DNA of 42,976 nt from an uncultured Verrucomicrobia subdivision 3 bacterium (lineage in GTDB: Bacteria; Verrucomicrobiota; Verrucomicrobiia; Limisphaerales; UBA11358), in the NCBI GenBank assembly GCA_903944085.1, contig CAJAQO010000049.1, forward strand, positions 1 through 42,976. Reading direction: 5' to 3'. A model generated the notes under the pieces. That model saw only the letters and a list, made by a program, of their open reading frames with translations, was not told the origin of the DNA and searched no databases. The stretch's first letter is position 1, and each line of letters opens with the position of its first letter. A program made the position numbers and the translations under genes. Below, one piece after another: positions 1-8,787 of the stretch.

Positions 1-147
1 GTCATCGAGACGGTAATGTCCGTCACTGACACGGTAAAGTCAGTGATCGACTTAGTTAAGTCCGTCATCGAGACGGTAATATCCGTGACGGAGACGGTAA
101 AGTTGGTGACAGACACGATAATGTCCGTGAGGGAAACGGTTATTTCA
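1..147. repeat. Seven tandem degenerate 21-bp repeats
   Basis: Seven units of exactly 21 bp run from the window edge at 1, 22, 43, 64, 85, 106 and 127. Each starts GTCA or GTGA and most carry ACGGTAA in the middle. Differences between units are substitutions only, with no indels, so one frame stays open as a heptapeptide repeat (V-x-x-T-V-x-S). There are no spacers, so it is not a CRISPR array. The array may continue to the left of the window. Confidence 0.9.
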
Positions 148-234
148 CATGGTTTGATTCCCACATTTCTCAGCGACATTACCCAGTCAACGCCATTTTT
201 GGCCGCAGGCAAACCGCCCAAAAACCGTTTCTGA
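1..234 (+). CDS. Partial ORF with heptapeptide repeats, unknown function
   Basis: The frame is open at the left edge and stops at 232-234. Residues 1-49 are seven heptads of the type V-(I/T)-(E/D)-T-V-(M/K)-S, which would form an amphipathic helix with Val at fixed positions. A non-repetitive tail of 28 residues follows. An ATG at 16 lies inside the repeat, so any real start is probably upstream of the window. I do not recognise a family. The ORF could simply be a by-product of a 21-bp minisatellite, because multiples of 3 keep a frame open. Coding status is unproven. Confidence 0.25.
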   Translation, partial: VIETVMSVTDTVKSVIDLVKSVIETVISVTETVKLVTDTIMSVRETVISHGLIPTFLSDITQSTPFLAAGKPPKNRF

Positions 235-338
235 AACCCCTCGGCAAGGGCAACCAGTTGTCCGGCAAAAGGTTGCTATTTTGAGTGCTGTTAAAATGGG
301 ATAATAACGCTTCCGCAGCATCATTATTATAACTGCAT

Positions 339-546
339 CTGACGCCGGTTCCCAACGCAGTGGGTTACGAGATGCAAATCTGCCTCGGCACCAGTGCCTG
401 GACGACGGTGATGTTCTCCCCGCCGGCGCGCACGATCACGCTGACCGGCTTGACGACCGGCACGGTGTATCAGGTGCCGGCGCGCGCTGGGCGGCAGCAC
501 CGGTCAGAGCGACTGGTCCAAGCCCGGCTCCAGCATGGTGGACTGA
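339..546 (+). pseudogene. Fibronectin type III domain remnant, frameshifted
   Basis: Positions 339-484 read as the end of an FnIII domain: TPVPNAVGYEMQICLG, then TITLTGLTTGTVYQV and ARA. The frame then breaks near 485-492. In another frame the expected ending continues as GGSTGQSDWSKPGSSMVD and stops at 544-546. Restoring two bases (ARA-V-GGS) would rejoin both halves, so a 2-nt deletion is the simplest reading. An in-frame stop lies just before 333, so only the last domain survives. Similar FnIII proteins with a 'YEVQIC...WS.P..MV' ending are known to me from soil Verrucomicrobia (recollection). Nothing else is evident in 235-338 or 547-796. Confidence 0.65.
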
Positions 547-796
547 GTCCTTGCGGACGGCCACGATAAGGTCGCTACTTGCGCAGGGCCACCAGTTCAA
601 AACCACAAAAAGGGGAAAGCTGAAAACTGAAATCAGCCGCCAAAGGCAAGGCCGGGACGGGAAACTGTTCCGGCCGCTTTTAACCGGCGCAAGCTCTGGA
701 ACGGCAGCCACACCGTGGGCTGCCATCGGCTCCGCAGCCAAACAGCACAAAGATGCGATGGCTATTTTTCCCTTTGCCGGCATATTGTTTCACAAC

Positions 797-3700
797 ATGG
801 TGAGACTTTTCCAGAAGCAGAAAACGGGTGGCCGCCGGTGGCTGGTTTTGCTTTTCGCCAGCCTGTTGCTGAATTGTAGTTATCGTGCCGCTGCGGTGCT
901 CGCCAATGCGTGGCACATCCCGGATAACACCGCCGACCTCGGCTTAAACATGCGGAATCCCGAATTTGAAATCGGGACCAACACGATCGTCACCATTTAT
1001 AGCGGGGAACAAAAATTCAACAATGCGTTCGGCACCGCGAACCAGACCGGCGGCTGGGTGTTTTTCAAGGGTGCGACGCAAAGTTCGTGGAGCAGCAATG
1101 CCCTGGGCTTTTACCTCAACGGCAGCGGCTCGATTGGCAACAACCAATATTGGTCGGCAGCTTTCAACACCACGAACTTTGGCGCGAATGAAGTCATTCA
1201 ATATTATTTCTATCTGACTTTCGATGGCGTGAACGGCGTGCAGAACACTTATCTCTCTGGTGCTGACGGCGGCAGCGGTGTCACCGCAAGCCAGTCCACC
1301 GCCGCCGCGTCGCCGTTCACCATTCGCAACCGCGCGGCGTGGCTGTGGCATAATAACAACCGTGTGATCAGCGCGGGGGCCGACGCCAGCCATTTCAACT
1401 GCGCGTTCTGGATGAAAGTTGGCTATCTCGCCAAAAATGATTCGCCCGCCTCCAGTTGGATTGATCATGCCGTAATTTATTACACGACCAACGGTGCGCC
1501 GCCCGCCGGTGCGCTCGGCGTGGCCGGAGCGGACACGTTCGCCGCGCCGCTGATTTTTGATCATCCGGAAAACGATTCCAGCGTGGCCGGCGATGCGATG
1601 TGGTGGGCCGGTTCGGTCAGCAATCTGCCGCTTTACGCGGCGATCAATTACAAGATCGGCGCGTGGAATAGTGCGAACAATGAAGAGAAATTTGGCGACT
1701 ACAACGCCGGCACGCCGAATGCCATTTTCAGCCTCACCAACGGCACCGTTGGCGATCCGGTGCTCACTGTCAACGGCGTTAACGCCGATTACACAACCAC
1801 ACATGTTTTCGTGAACGAGTTGAACGGCGATGTTATTCCGCTGACGATTTTGTTTTCGCCGAACACGAACAACGTCGTCGAGGCCGACGTGTTTTCCAAT
1901 GTGAACCGCCGCAGCCGCGCCATGCTGGATGCGAACGGTGACGGCATTGAAGACGGCATCATTCCGCCGGACGGCAACGCCATCGCCACCGGCGACGACA
2001 ATAATTATTACAAGGCTTATGCGATGACCGCGCTCGGCGGTGGTCAGTTTTCATTCACGCTCAACGCGACGAATACCGGCGCGTATCGCATCACCGCGCG
2101 CTACAAAATTGCCGGCAACACCAACTGGTTTTGGTATGCGGGTGGCAGCACGGGCCGGCGCGACCATTGCGTCGTCGCCACGCCGACGAAGGCGCGCAAT
2201 ATGGTGATGTATGAGCTGAACGCGATGAATATGGATGCGCAGGGCACGAACCAAAGCGATCGCAGCACGTTCACTGATTTGTATAACGGCCCCGGCGCGC
2301 GGCCTTACGACGCGGTGACGAACCGTGTTAATTTAAATTATTTTCAGAACCTTGGCGTGAACTGGCTGTGGTTCCAGCCGATTCATCCGATTGGCGTTTT
2401 GAATCGCCAGACCGATCCCAATTCCGGCCAGCCCTATTCGGTCGGCAGTCCGTATTCAGTGAAAAACTTTTTCCAGGTGAATCCATTGTTGAGCAAGGCC
2501 AACACGCGCGACGCGGCCCTGCAAGAATTCACAAACTTTGTGGCGGCGGCGGATGCGGCGGGCGTGAACGTGATGCTCGACGAGCCATTCAATCATTCCG
2601 CGTGGGACGCGGAACTGGACGCGAGCGGCATTTATTATTTCAAGACCAACGCGCAGCCGACCGATTTAATCAGCGCATCCGAGGCGCGTTTTTATTCCCG
2701 CGCCGGCGAATACGACCAGCGCGCCTCCAGCGCCGCGAACCTGGCGCAGGCGCCGGATCGTTATGATTTCGGAAAATGGACCGACGTGGCGGACATTTAT
2801 TTTGGCCGCTACGCCGCGCTGGTGGCCAATGCGTCGCAATCCGGCAATTACACGAGCGAAGGCGACTGGTTTGATTACACCATCGGCAGCGAAAACAGCA
2901 CGGGCGGCGGCAATGGGCATTTCGATGCGATCACGCAAAATGTCTGGCGCTATTTTTCCGATTGCATTCTTTACTGGCTGGACCAAACCGGCTGTCCGCA
3001 GGGCACGCCTGCGAATCAAACTTTCAAAGGCATTGACGGGTTGCGCGCGGATTTCGGCCAGGGGCTGCCACCGCAATGCTGGGAATACATCATCAACAAG
3101 GTCCGCTCGCGCAAATGGGATTTTGTGTTCATGACCGAATCGCTGGATGGCGGCGCGGTGACGTATCGCTCCAACCGGCATTTTGACGTGCTGAATGAAA
3201 ACCTGATTTTCTCACTGCAATCGGCGGCGACGGCCAGCGATTACCGCAGTGCCTTCGACAGTCGCCGCAGCAGTTACGGCCAGGGATTGTTGCTGCTGAA
3301 CAATGTTTCGCATGACGAACAAAGTTATTCGGATCCGTATGCCGCGCTCATCCGTTACCTGGCGTGCAGCACGATTGACGGCGTGCCGATGACTTTTTAC
3401 GGCGAGGAACTCGGCATCTCGACGTATTTTGGTTTCAATCTGTATCAATCGAATTTCGGCAAAACGATTCCGCACTTCATGGTCTATAATTCACTCCAGC
3501 CGGCGTGCAATCCCGCCAACCGGAATTTTGGACTCGATCAGCTCTGGCCGGTTTATGCCGGCGCGAATCAGGCGCGCAATTTCAGCGCGGCGTTGAAAAG
3601 TTCGAATCGTTATTACCTGAATCAAATTGGCAGCGAAACGCCGCAGCCGAACATTTTTTCCGTCGCGAAATACGAAACCGCCAACGGCGCGCCGAATTTC

Positions 3701-4528
3701 AACGATGTCATTTTTGCGTTCACCCCGCTCGACCGCAACAATTCGCAAAGCGGTGCTTTTGACGTGAACATCACGCAAAATGGTTCAAACTTGTTTGGCA
3801 TCCAACTAACCCGCATTTACAACGTGAAAAACATCGCCGCCTATCTTGGCGCCGATCCGAACCGCCGCAATGATTGGTTGTGGAACGCGGGGGCCGGCGT
3901 CGCCGGCAGCAACCTGCTTGCAAATGGAATTTCGGTTTGGCTGAACCCGGTGCCGGCAACGGACGCCGGTTGGATCGGTTCGCCGTTTGAGCCGCAATTT
4001 CTGAAGCTTTACGACGTGACGCCGCCGCCCGCGCCCGCCGCCATCAGCATCGGCGGGACGAATAATTTTCTTTTCACCAACGTCGTGACGTTCACCTGGT
4101 CGGCGGTCAGCGACGTTCAAGGCGGCGTGAGCGGCTATCACGTTTGGGTTGGCACGGCAGTCGGCGGCTCAAATGTTTTCAACGGCGTCGTCAGCGGAAC
4201 TTCCTTGACGTTGACGAATTCGTTCGGGACGCACCTCTTCGCGACGGTAAGCGCGGTCAACAACGCCGGCATTGAAGGTTCGCCGCGCAGCAGTGCCCGC
4301 ATCGCGCTGGTAAATCCGGCGTGGGTGCCGCTGGCGAGCATGGCGGCGAACAATCTTTTGAACTGGTCGAGCGTTTCCGGCGAGACGTATCAGGTCTGGG
4401 CCACGACCAATCTGACGCAGCCGTTCACGCCGTTCGGCGGCCCTATGTTGGCGACCGCCGCCACGCTTACCCTGACCAACAACCCGACCAATGCGGCGCG
4501 TTTCTTCAGAATTCAATTTTCCCCCTGA
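797..4528 (+). CDS. Secreted GH13 alpha-amylase-family glycoside hydrolase
   Basis: A 1243-residue exported enzyme predicted to cleave alpha-glucans. The ATG at 797 gives a signal peptide with a QKQKTGGRR n-region, a WLVLLFASLLL core and cleavage near AAAVLA. The longer frame back to a TTG at 551 lacks such a start, and an ATG at 758 is an alternative. Residues about 35-450 are beta-rich and probably carbohydrate binding. The GH13 barrel follows: region I VMLDEPFNH (about 590-600), region II GLRADF with nucleophile Asp752, region III MTES with acid/base Glu781, and region IV SHDEQ with Asp840. Residues about 1075-1170 resemble FnIII (TPPPAPAAI...). The C-terminus carries the 'GETYQVWATTNL...RFFRI' tail typical of secreted verrucomicrobial proteins. 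It converges on the glucanotransferase gene. Fine specificity cannot be read. Confidence 0.88.
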   Translation: MVRLFQKQKTGGRRWLVLLFASLLLNCSYRAAAVLANAWHIPDNTADLGLNMRNPEFEIGTNTIVTIYSGEQKFNNAFGTANQTGGWVFFKGATQSSWSSNALGFYLNGSGSIGNNQYWSAAFNTTNFGANEVIQYYFYLTFDGVNGVQNTYLSGADGGSGVTASQSTAAASPFTIRNRAAWLWHNNNRVISAGADASHFNCAFWMKVGYLAKNDSPASSWIDHAVIYYTTNGAPPAGALGVAGADTFAAPLIFDHPENDSSVAGDAMWWAGSVSNLPLYAAINYKIGAWNSANNEEKFGDYNAGTPNAIFSLTNGTVGDPVLTVNGVNADYTTTHVFVNELNGDVIPLTILFSPNTNNVVEADVFSNVNRRSRAMLDANGDGIEDGIIPPDGNAIATGDDNNYYKAYAMTALGGGQFSFTLNATNTGAYRITARYKIAGNTNWFWYAGGSTGRRDHCVVATPTKARNMVMYELNAMNMDAQGTNQSDRSTFTDLYNGPGARPYDAVTNRVNLNYFQNLGVNWLWFQPIHPIGVLNRQTDPNSGQPYSVGSPYSVKNFFQVNPLLSKANTRDAALQEFTNFVAAADAAGVNVMLDEPFNHSAWDAELDASGIYYFKTNAQPTDLISASEARFYSRAGEYDQRASSAANLAQAPDRYDFGKWTDVADIYFGRYAALVANASQSGNYTSEGDWFDYTIGSENSTGGGNGHFDAITQNVWRYFSDCILYWLDQTGCPQGTPANQTFKGIDGLRADFGQGLPPQCWEYIINKVRSRKWDFVFMTESLDGGAVTYRSNRHFDVLNENLIFSLQSAATASDYRSAFDSRRSSYGQGLLLLNNVSHDEQSYSDPYAALIRYLACSTIDGVPMTFYGEELGISTYFGFNLYQSNFGKTIPHFMVYNSLQPACNPANRNFGLDQLWPVYAGANQARNFSAALKSSNRYYLNQIGSETPQPNIFSVAKYETANGAPNFNDVIFAFTPLDRNNSQSGAFDVNITQNGSNLFGIQLTRIYNVKNIAAYLGADPNRRNDWLWNAGAGVAGSNLLANGISVWLNPVPATDAGWIGSPFEPQFLKLYDVTPPPAPAAISIGGTNNFLFTNVVTFTWSAVSDVQGGVSGYHVWVGTAVGGSNVFNGVVSGTSLTLTNSFGTHLFATVSAVNNAGIEGSPRSSARIALVNPAWVPLASMAANNLLNWSSVSGETYQVWATTNLTQPFTPFGGPMLATAATLTLTNNPTNAARFFRIQFSP

Positions 4529-4547
4529 CCGTGACCGCACCGGTCAG
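4525..4547. terminator. Hairpin spanning two convergent stop codons
   Basis: CTGACCG at 4525-4531 pairs perfectly with CGGTCAG at 4541-4547 across a 9-nt loop. The stem includes the TGA of the amylase and the TGA of the opposing glucanotransferase. There is no long T-tract on either side, so termination strength is uncertain. Confidence 0.4.
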
Positions 4548-7207
4548 CGGCCTGATTCGGCCAGCAATTGTCGCAGTTGCAAATTGAATTCGTCCGCTTG
4601 CAGGAGCTTTTCCAGTGTCCGGTGCATCCGGTAACGCCAGTAGTAATTGGGAATGGCCGGCACGTTGATGCGCTCGTCCGCCACTTTGGCGCGACGCAAA
4701 CCGCCGTCCATGCCGAGCAGATCCTGCAATTGAAAGATGCTCCACATCGCCGGCGAGGCGAGATGCTGCCGCACGATGCTTTGCACAATCCACGGTTCCG
4801 CCGTCGTCGTCGCCTCACCCGCCAGGCCAAGTTCGCGGTTGAAGAATTTCTGCGTCAACTCGCGATCCTCCTCCCACCAGCCGCGGATCGTGCTCATGTC
4901 ATGGGTCGAGGGCGTGACCACGCTCAAATACGGCGCGTCCGCCGGTCGGGAAAACTCCACGCCGAGCGCCTTGGGCATCCGCTGGATTTCCAGGCTCAAA
5001 AAGCCGAGGTCGCGCATCACTTCTGGCACACACGCGGGAACCAGGCCCAAGTCCTCGCCGCAGATGAGCATGTTGGTGACCCGCTTGAGCGCGGGCAACT
5101 TTTGCATCGCCTCGCGCATCCAGAAATTGTCCTGCCGCCGGAAAAAATAATCCACATACAATTCGCGCAATTTCGCCTGCGCGTCCGGCGGAAGCAATTT
5201 GAACGATGACGTTTGTTCCATCGCAAACCGGAAATGAAATTTCCCCTCAACCTCCAGCAGAATCACGTTGCTGATCAAATCGAACAAACCGGTTTTCAAT
5301 TTCGCGGTGCGCTCGTTTGGTTCCCGCGTGGCAAACTGCTTTTCCACCTGCCGCTGCGTGGCAAATTCCAGCTTCAACGAATAATTTCCGTGGCCGGTCG
5401 CCAGCAAAAATTCGCGCCGGACAAATTCTGCTTCGCCGCCGAAAATTTCATGCAGCACCGCGTCGGTGATGAACGGCCGGGTCAAACGGTCGCGGTCAAA
5501 ATGAATTCCGCGCGCGGCAAATTCACTTTGTTCCATCGCAATCGCCGGCACAAAATAACCGAGAATGCCTTCGACTGCGTGCGCCGGACTGCTCCAGATG
5601 CGGAAGAATCCGAGGATGTGGTCAATGCGAAACGCCTCGAAATAATAGCCCATCTGCGCGAACCGCTGTTTCCACCAGGCGAAACCGTCGGCGGCCATGC
5701 GCGGCCAGTTGTAAGTCGGAAAGCCCCAGTTCTGCCCCTTGGCAGCGAACGCGTCCGGCGGCGCACCCGCCTGCAAGTCCAGGTGAAACAGCTCCGGCGA
5801 CTGCCACGCATCCGCACCGTGCCGATAGACGCCAATGGCGATGTCACCTTTTAAAACCAGGCCGGCGGCGTGAACATGCGCCGTGGCGTCCTGAAGCTGC
5901 AAATGCAGATGAAACTGCACAAAAAAGTGGAAAGCAATATCATCGTTGTCCGTGGCAAGCGCGGCGATTGCCGGCGCGGCATATTTTTGGTGTTCCGGCC
6001 ACCGGCTGAAATCCGCCGTGCCGAATTGGTCGCGCAGAAAACAAAATGCCGCGTATGGCACGAGCCAGTGTTGGTTCTCGGCGAAAAATTGCTTGTAATC
6101 TTTGCGGCGGAACGTCGCGGCCTTTTGCGACGGAAAAATTTTGCGCAAAAAATCCAGTTTCACCTGCATCACCGCTTCGTAATCCACGGCCTCAAGCGCG
6201 TTGAGGCGCTGCCGTTCCGGCTCCAGTTCCTGTAATCTTTTTTTATTTTTCGCGTCGGCGACGCCGGCGAGATTCAAATAAAGCGGGTGCAGTGCGAAGG
6301 CGGAAATGGCGGCGTAGGGATAGGAATCTTTCCAGGTGCCCGTGGCGCTGGTGTCGTTGATGGGCAGCAGTTGGATGAGTTTCAGACCGGTTTTTTTGCC
6401 CCAGTCTGCCAGAAGTTTCAGATCGGCAAATTCGCCGACGCCGAAACTGTGCTCGCTGCGCAAACTAAAAACGGGCATGGCCACGCCCGCGCCGTGCCAA
6501 GGCTCCAGCGGCAGTCGGGCAAAGCCGTCGTTGATGATGGTGTGGCAACCGGGTTTGATTTCGTCCCGCAACAGCCGGTTCGCGCCGTCTTCGTAGCGGA
6601 TGAAAGATTTTTTTTCGACATCAAACACGCCATATTTATAGGCCAGCGGGAACGGTTGTCCGCGCAAGTCCAGCTTGACGGAAAAATAATTTTCGTCCGG
6701 CTGACGGTCCAGCAGCACGGGCGTCTGCCGGCTCCAATTTCCCAGCCCCGCCCCTTCGCCGAGCAGACAGAGTGTCTGATTTTTTTTCAGCAGCGGGGTT
6801 TTGACGCGGAAGGTGTGCGAAGGATCCAGCGGCGCGACGTTTTTGACGGCGGTGAAATTTTCCGCCAGCAGAACTTTTTTGAACGGCTCGGTGTAAAAAA
6901 CATTTTCCACGAATCCGGCATGGTTCCAGGAATCCAGCACGAGCAGCTCTGCGGCGCCGTGGCTGTCTGGAATGAGCCGGCGGTCGCGGCCCCAGTCGGT
7001 GGTCTGGGTGCCGTCCGCGAGGCGCAGCACGTAGGCATAAACCAGTGGTGAGCCGGCGGCATGAGCCGGCAGCGGCACGGTCACCTGCCAGCATTCGTGA
7101 TCCAGGTATTGCAATGGCACGGGATGACCGGGCAGGGGAGCACTGCCCGCGAGCCAAAGTGACTGGCCGGGTTGCGTGTGGAAGCGGAGCCGGAACGTAA
7201 CGGTCAT
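4544..7207 (-). CDS. malQ: 4-alpha-glucanotransferase with two CBM20 domains (DPE2-like GH77)
   Basis: An 887-residue amylomaltase that would transfer glucan chains from maltose or maltodextrins in the cytoplasm; there is no signal peptide. Residues 1-110 and about 120-230 are two starch-binding CBM20-like domains (LWLAGSAPLPG and CLLGEGAGLGNW motifs). The GH77 core has the nucleophile Asp529 in FRIDHILGF, acid/base Glu718 in CGEDLG and Asp770 in STHDMS. The nucleophile-to-acid distance is 189 residues, against about 47 in Thermus amylomaltase. The large insert and twin CBM20 match the plant DPE2 type. The ATG at 7207 (MTVTFRLRF) was chosen because the CBM20 fold begins there; no clear ribosome site is seen, and an in-frame ATG also exists at 7336. 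It probably acts with the secreted amylase. Confidence 0.92.
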   Translation of the reverse strand: MTVTFRLRFHTQPGQSLWLAGSAPLPGHPVPLQYLDHECWQVTVPLPAHAAGSPLVYAYVLRLADGTQTTDWGRDRRLIPDSHGAAELLVLDSWNHAGFVENVFYTEPFKKVLLAENFTAVKNVAPLDPSHTFRVKTPLLKKNQTLCLLGEGAGLGNWSRQTPVLLDRQPDENYFSVKLDLRGQPFPLAYKYGVFDVEKKSFIRYEDGANRLLRDEIKPGCHTIINDGFARLPLEPWHGAGVAMPVFSLRSEHSFGVGEFADLKLLADWGKKTGLKLIQLLPINDTSATGTWKDSYPYAAISAFALHPLYLNLAGVADAKNKKRLQELEPERQRLNALEAVDYEAVMQVKLDFLRKIFPSQKAATFRRKDYKQFFAENQHWLVPYAAFCFLRDQFGTADFSRWPEHQKYAAPAIAALATDNDDIAFHFFVQFHLHLQLQDATAHVHAAGLVLKGDIAIGVYRHGADAWQSPELFHLDLQAGAPPDAFAAKGQNWGFPTYNWPRMAADGFAWWKQRFAQMGYYFEAFRIDHILGFFRIWSSPAHAVEGILGYFVPAIAMEQSEFAARGIHFDRDRLTRPFITDAVLHEIFGGEAEFVRREFLLATGHGNYSLKLEFATQRQVEKQFATREPNERTAKLKTGLFDLISNVILLEVEGKFHFRFAMEQTSSFKLLPPDAQAKLRELYVDYFFRRQDNFWMREAMQKLPALKRVTNMLICGEDLGLVPACVPEVMRDLGFLSLEIQRMPKALGVEFSRPADAPYLSVVTPSTHDMSTIRGWWEEDRELTQKFFNRELGLAGEATTTAEPWIVQSIVRQHLASPAMWSIFQLQDLLGMDGGLRRAKVADERINVPAIPNYYWRYRMHRTLEKLLQADEFNLQLRQLLAESGR

Positions 7208-7363
7208 GGAAAAGTTTATCAGGCATGGAGGGTGGGTGTAAACCCGCACGAAAATGCGAAAAAGCTCATAAACTTCCTGAGCTTGGATTTTCTGGCGTTT
7301 GCCCGCGCCGCCTTTTTGACTTGAACCTGATTCCATTTCACTTGCGGGAATTTCTCAAAAAGC

Positions 7364-7392
7364 CTGTCAATTCTGCTTACACCATTTAGAAT
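7364..7392 (+). promoter_or_regulatory. Candidate sigma70-type promoter for MFS gene
   Basis: CTGTCA (7364-7369), a 17-bp spacer and TAGAAT (7387-7392) lie 18 bp upstream of the ATG at 7410. It sits in the 202-bp divergent gap between the glucanotransferase and the transporter. The -35 is weak, so this is a prediction only. Confidence 0.35.
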
Positions 7393-7409
7393 GCGCACTC
7401 ATTGCAAAT

Positions 7410-8660
7410 ATGAATCGCAAACCGTCCTTGCTCGTCATTTTCCTCACGGTCTTCATTGACCTGATCGGCTTCGGCATCGTGGTGCCGCTGGTGCCGATGT
7501 ATAGCCGGCATTATGGCGCGAGCGGCTGGCTCATCGGGGCCATCATCGCGTCGTTCTCGGCGATGCAATTCATTTTTTCGCCCATCTGGGGCCGGCTGTC
7601 CGACCGCTACGGCCGCCGGCCGATCCTGCTCATCAGCACTGCCTGCGCGTCGGTGTCGTATGTGATTTTTGCGATTGGCTCCGGATTTGAAAATCACACC
7701 CTCGCGCTTTGGACGCTGCTCATCTCGCGCGTGTTCGCGGGCGCGTGCGGCGGCAACATCACCGTGGCGCAGGCTTACGTTGCCGATATTTCCAAACCGG
7801 AGGAACGCTCCAAAAGAATGGGACTGATCGGCATGGCGTTTGGCCTCGGATTTATTTTCGGCCCGGCCATCAGCGGCGTGATGCTGAAATTTTTCGGCGA
7901 AACCGGTCCCGGCTGGGCGGCGGCGGGGCTGTGCGCGTTCAATTTCATTCTCGCCTTCTCCATTCTCGTCGAGAGTTGGAAGCCGGCGGCCAATCCGGTC
8001 GCGCCGCGTCCGCGTTTCGCGCAATGGGGCCATACGCTGGCGCAGCCAAAAATCGGTCTGCTGATTTTAATTTTCTTCCTCGCCACGTTTGCCTTCAGTT
8101 GTTTTGAAAGCACGTTGCCGCTGCTGGTCAGCGATAATTTTAATCTCGGCCTGGCCAAAGACGCGGCGGCTCCCGCCAGCAGCGTGATTTCGTTGTTTGT
8201 CTTCTGCGGCCTGATCGCCGCGTGCGTGCAAGGCGGCTTGATCGGCCGGCTGGTGAAAATGTTTGGCGAACCGAAATTGATTTGCGCGAGCCTCGTAATG
8301 ACCGGCGCAAGCCTGGTGCTGCTGCCATTGATTCATGGCGATGGCCCGTTGCGCTGGTCGGCGGTGCTGCACTTCGCGGACACGCCGTGGATCAAGATGC
8401 TCGCCGCGCTGGTGCTGCTTTCCGTCGGCTCCAGCCTGTCGCGGGCGCCGGTGTTCGGGATGCTGTCCAACCTCACGCCGGCGAACGAGCAGGGTGCGAC
8501 CATCGGCGTGGCCCAAAGCGCCGGCAGCCTTGCGCGCATCGTCGGGCCGCTGTTCGCCGCGTCAATCTATGTTCACATCGCGATGCTGCCGTATTTGATT
8601 TGCGGTTCCATCGCGATCGCGACGGGTCTGCTCACCGTGCGTTCGCTGACGGCAAAATAA
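7410..8660 (+). CDS. MFS transporter, TetA/DHA1-like
   Basis: A 416-residue major facilitator with about 12 hydrophobic segments. TM1 (FLTVFIDLIGFGIVVPLVPMY) carries the D-x-x-G-F-G-I-V-x-P pattern of TetA-like drug:H+ antiporters. The loop between TM2 and TM3 has motif A, GRLSDRYGRRP, and TM4-TM5 shows FGLGFIFGPAISG (motif C). It is transcribed divergently from the glucanotransferase, so an efflux rather than sugar-uptake role is likely on sequence grounds. The substrate is unknown. Confidence 0.88.
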   Translation: MNRKPSLLVIFLTVFIDLIGFGIVVPLVPMYSRHYGASGWLIGAIIASFSAMQFIFSPIWGRLSDRYGRRPILLISTACASVSYVIFAIGSGFENHTLALWTLLISRVFAGACGGNITVAQAYVADISKPEERSKRMGLIGMAFGLGFIFGPAISGVMLKFFGETGPGWAAAGLCAFNFILAFSILVESWKPAANPVAPRPRFAQWGHTLAQPKIGLLILIFFLATFAFSCFESTLPLLVSDNFNLGLAKDAAAPASSVISLFVFCGLIAACVQGGLIGRLVKMFGEPKLICASLVMTGASLVLLPLIHGDGPLRWSAVLHFADTPWIKMLAALVLLSVGSSLSRAPVFGMLSNLTPANEQGATIGVAQSAGSLARIVGPLFAASIYVHIAMLPYLICGSIAIATGLLTVRSLTAK

Positions 8661-8661
8661 A

Positions 8662-8691
8662 TTTGGCCGCAGAAGAAATGCTGCGGCCAAA
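8662..8691. terminator. Perfect 11-bp stem-loop after MFS gene
   Basis: TTTGGCCGCAG (8662-8672) and CTGCGGCCAAA (8681-8691) are perfect inverted repeats around an 8-nt loop, starting right after the transporter stop. An A/T-rich stretch follows on both strands, so it could work in either direction between the convergent genes. Confidence 0.6.
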
Positions 8692-8718
8692 GTATTGCGT
8701 GAAGTATTTTTGAAGAGA

Positions 8719-8760
8719 GCGGCGGACTGATTTCACACCCGGAATTGATCAGCCCGCCGC
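8719..8760 (-). terminator. 13-bp stem-loop downstream of EF-hand gene
   Basis: GCGGCGGACTGAT (8719-8731) and ATCAGCCCGCCGC (8748-8760) form a 13-bp stem. The single mismatch becomes a G-U pair in RNA from the minus strand, which points to the EF-hand transcript. It begins 28 bp after that gene's stop. There is no U-tract. Confidence 0.45.
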
Positions 8761-8787
8761 CTTGCCGTTCACAAGAACGGAAGTCGG

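Noticed and set aside
1-147. CRISPR array
   Set aside because: The units are contiguous at 21 bp with no spacers and there are no cas genes.
551-796. N-terminal extension of the amylase from TTG 551
   Set aside because: The added 82 residues have no signal peptide or domain, while ATG 797 gives a standard signal peptide.
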